From Alphaproteobacteria bacterium UBA1002 (GTDB lineage: Bacteria > Pseudomonadota > Alphaproteobacteria > Rickettsiales > UBA998), in NCBI GenBank assembly GCA_002291845.1, contig DBAU01000024.1:1-13866 (forward strand): 13,866 nucleotides of DNA, in the 5' to 3' direction. Below, one piece after another: positions 13,830 to 13,866 of the stretch. The position numbers and the translations under genes were made by a program. Position 1 is the stretch's first letter. The number at the start of each line of letters is the position of its first letter. The notes below the pieces were generated by a model, which was given only the letters and a program-made list of their open reading frames with translations, had not been told where the DNA came from and did no database searches.

Positions 13830-13866
13830 ATGGGTATCGGAAAGTTAGAACCAGCGCCAACTCTTT

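Noticed and set aside
1..13866. CRISPR array, IS element, prophage or rRNA
   Set aside because: I saw no regularly spaced repeats, transposase or phage genes, or rRNA sequence.

Overview
The window looks like ordinary chromosome from an alphaproteobacterium of moderate GC. I cannot place it more finely; a poorly sampled lineage is plausible because three large or mid-sized proteins match no family I know. The assignment rests on the style of the recognisable proteins: an ETF-ubiquinone oxidoreductase, a TPR protein coupled to IspE, an alphaproteobacterial EI24 membrane protein, a dapA-smpB pair and a class II hydroxyacylglutathione hydrolase. No phage, IS element, CRISPR array or rRNA is visible.

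Layout. Positions 1-476 hold the 3' end of an ETF-ubiquinone oxidoreductase gene, facing a small conserved-looking 62-aa gene on the minus strand (483-671). Back-to-back promoters at about 721-785 drive that small gene leftward and a membrane-anchored TPR protein plus ispE rightward (818-3481). Next come two large uncharacterised genes transcribed away from each other: an 831-aa protein (3493-5988, minus) and a 692-aa protein (6229-8307, plus). The 240-bp gap between them holds promoter-like boxes and two PhoB-box-like direct repeats. An EI24-type membrane protein (8381-9052) follows, then tRNA-Pro(TGG) on the minus strand, then a strong promoter and the dapA-smpB operon (9302-10669). A second promoter leads an uncharacterised 417-aa gene joined to gloB (10756-12775). 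The right edge holds an AT-richer minus-strand gene (12867-13772) with a PD-(D/E)XK-nuclease-like core, probably acquired by transfer.

How the genes work together. Most are housekeeping genes: electron entry to quinone, isoprenoid precursors (IspE), lysine and diaminopimelate (DapA), ribosome rescue (SmpB), glutathione-dependent methylglyoxal detoxification (GloB) and a tRNA. The most unusual part is the divergent 831-aa/692-aa pair. The 831-aa protein is a diverged internal duplication of a roughly 290-310-residue unit. Both proteins share a similar C-terminal tail, an AA(Y)EL(N/Q)R element followed by Arg/Gln-rich sequence and a terminal Thr-Leu-His. This suggests they are parts of one undescribed system, possibly phosphate-responsive and possibly using the tail as a targeting or docking signal. 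Those last two points are inference.
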